Shown here piece after piece: positions 62,761 to 64,000 of a DNA stretch of 64,000 nucleotides. Both the position numbers and the translations under genes were made by a program. Origin of the DNA: Leptolyngbya sp. FACHB-60. GTDB taxonomy: Bacteria; Cyanobacteriota; Cyanobacteriia; Phormidesmidales; Phormidesmidaceae. The stretch covers positions 1 to 64,000 of the forward strand of contig NZ_JACJOX010000008.1 of the NCBI RefSeq assembly GCF_014695775.1, in the 5' to 3' direction. Below the pieces are notes generated by a model. That model did no database searches. It was not told the origin of the DNA and saw only the letters and a list, made by a program, of their open reading frames with translations. How positions within the stretch are numbered: position 1 is the first letter of the stretch; the number at the start of each line of letters is the position of its first letter.

Positions 62761-63996
62761 CTACATAAAGCCTGCCTGAGCCAGCATTAGAGGTGAGATG
62801 CCCAAAGCACTGACTCCTTTGCGCAGACCGGCAGCGGTAGCAGGGTCGGTGACCTCGTAAAGGGCGATCGATCGCTTAAAGGACTGCAACGCCTCGGGCA
62901 GTTGCCCTAGCTTGAACAGAGCTACCCCCAGATTTTGATGCGCCTCGGCATAGCTGGGGTTGAGGGCGATTGCCTGGCGGTAGGCGGCGATCGCCTCATC
63001 CAAATACCCTCTAGCGCGGTGGGCGGTGCCCAAGTTGTAGTGGGCGATCGCCAGATTTGGGTCAACCTCAATCGCCTGCTGAAACAATTCAATGGCCCCT
63101 TCCAGATCACCTTGGGCTTTTTTTAGGCTGCCGTAGTTAATCCACGCGCCCAGCTTGAGCATAGGGGGCACAGCTTCGGCTAGGGCAGCTTCGTAGTCGC
63201 TAGCGGCCTGGGTCGGTCGGTCGGCCTGGGCCAGGCCGCGGTGGTAGTGCAGCTCGTAGCGGGTCAGCTCATCTAAGGTGCCGGCTTGGGCCAGGGCGCG
63301 ATCGAGCAGTGGTAGGGCCATCTCAGCCTGGTCAGACTCGACGTAAAGGGCCGCCAGTTTATTCAGTAGATAGCCGTCGTTAGGATGCTCTGCCAGGTAG
63401 CCTTCCATCGCTGTGCGGGCGCGATCGAACTTACCCCGCTGCACAACGACAGCCGGGTCATAGCCGGTGTGGTGCAGCGCCACCTCACCCAGGGTAACCA
63501 CCTGCCAACGGGCATCCTGCGCTTGCAGCGCCGCCACGCTGTCATCTACGGTTTCGTGGTAGGGGCGGTTAAAGGTGATCTCGGGCAAGCGGCGAAAGCA
63601 GCGGGTGATCAGGGTGTAGGGAGCCTGGGGAGCACCCAGCTCTAGGCGCAGCAGGTTCACGGCCAGCACGTCTTCGGCGGCAATATCCCCCAAGGGTTGT
63701 CCCTGGTCGAGTTGTTTCAGCACTTGGGCAGTTTCGCTCAGCAGCACCTCGTCGGCGTCGAGCACCAGCACCCAGTCTCCTGTGGCGTGGCGCAGTGATT
63801 CATTGCGGGCGGCAGCGAAATCGTTTCCCCAGTCAAAGCTGTGGACTTTGGCTCCGTGAGATTGAGCGATCGCCACAGTGTCATCCACCGACCCCGTATC
63901 GACAACCACAATTTCGCCCACCACTCCCTGCACAGACTCAAGCGTGCGGGCCAGGGTAGTGGCCTCGTCCTTCACAATCATGCAGAGGCTAATCAT
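62761..63996 (-). CDS. Family 2 glycosyltransferase with TPR repeats
   Basis: A 411-residue protein whose start lies 4 bp from the window edge. The N-terminal GT-A domain begins MISLCMIVKDEATTLARTLE and has IVVVDTGSVDDTVAIA and the metal-binding D-x-D in WVLVLDADEVLL. From about residue 205 to 385 there are tetratricopeptide units such as AIAHYNLGTAHRARGYLDEA and AEAHQNLGVALFKLGQLPEA. GT2-TPR fusions are typical of cyanobacteria and are thought to glycosylate cell-surface or protein targets. The start matches family members, so it is probably complete. Confidence 0.88.
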   Translation of the reverse strand: MISLCMIVKDEATTLARTLESVQGVVGEIVVVDTGSVDDTVAIAQSHGAKVHSFDWGNDFAAARNESLRHATGDWVLVLDADEVLLSETAQVLKQLDQGQPLGDIAAEDVLAVNLLRLELGAPQAPYTLITRCFRRLPEITFNRPYHETVDDSVAALQAQDARWQVVTLGEVALHHTGYDPAVVVQRGKFDRARTAMEGYLAEHPNDGYLLNKLAALYVESDQAEMALPLLDRALAQAGTLDELTRYELHYHRGLAQADRPTQAASDYEAALAEAVPPMLKLGAWINYGSLKKAQGDLEGAIELFQQAIEVDPNLAIAHYNLGTAHRARGYLDEAIAAYRQAIALNPSYAEAHQNLGVALFKLGQLPEALQSFKRSIALYEVTDPATAAGLRKGVSALGISPLMLAQAGFM

Positions 63997-64000
63997 CAGC

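Overview
The window is cyanobacterial chromosome. The HIP1 octamer gcgatcgc is scattered throughout, and the genes include petM, ycf39, nrtS, comFB, patD-like, DUF2294, DUF6737 and a two-domain Rel protein, all typical of cyanobacteria. The core genes are fairly GC-rich and densely packed. A filamentous Leptolyngbya/Nodosilinea/Phormidium-type strain fits, but that is inference from gene content and intergenic hairpin repeats; no rRNA or tRNA gene was seen to confirm it.

Region 1-5.7 kb (accessory) holds one end of a Tn7-like transposon. Its tnsB-tnsC-tniQ operon matches the transposition module of type V-K CRISPR-associated transposons in size, order and sequence. The left end lies at about 5462-5708 and abuts a decayed transposase. 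A zinc-ribbon XRE regulator and a tyrosine recombinase lie on the cargo side. The other end, and any Cas12k or CRISPR array, would be left of position 1 and are not seen. TnsC has lost its Walker B glutamate.

Region 6-30 kb is mostly housekeeping: ParA-like ATPase, site-2 protease, citramalate synthase, ferredoxin, peptide ABC ATPase, Rel, PurK and UraD, two glycosyltransferases, PdxA, PetM and Ycf39, then a peroxide-defence cluster (PerR-like regulator, peroxiredoxin, thioredoxin-reductase-like flavoprotein), NrtS and an acetyltransferase. Region 30-36.8 kb is accessory: Uma2, a broken DUF433 gene, dUTPase beside a membrane-anchored, catalytically degenerate dCTP-deaminase-like protein, a structured-RNA-like element beside a small gene without a clear start, a complete vertebrate-type peptidylarginine deiminase, and a UPF0175 gene head-to-head with a P-loop kinase.

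Region 36.8-52 kb returns to core functions: GuaA, CbiD, TldD/TldE, response regulators, an ethylene-receptor-like histidine kinase, a CPBP protease and DAHP synthase. At 52157-53065 there is an AT-rich DUF5677 gene flanked by what looks like a solitary integron-type attC cassette. Then come katG with an upstream peroxiredoxin whose peroxidatic cysteine is displaced, an exported FAD oxidoreductase, ClpB, ComFB and a glycosyltransferase-TPR protein.

The strongest leads are the V-K-like transposon module with altered TnsC and an inverted TnsB-site array, the peptidylarginine deiminase, the attC-like lone cassette, the Dcd-like/dUTPase pair, the HEARO/omega-RNA-like element and the variant peroxiredoxin. 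Several families of dispersed palindromic intergenic repeats are also present.
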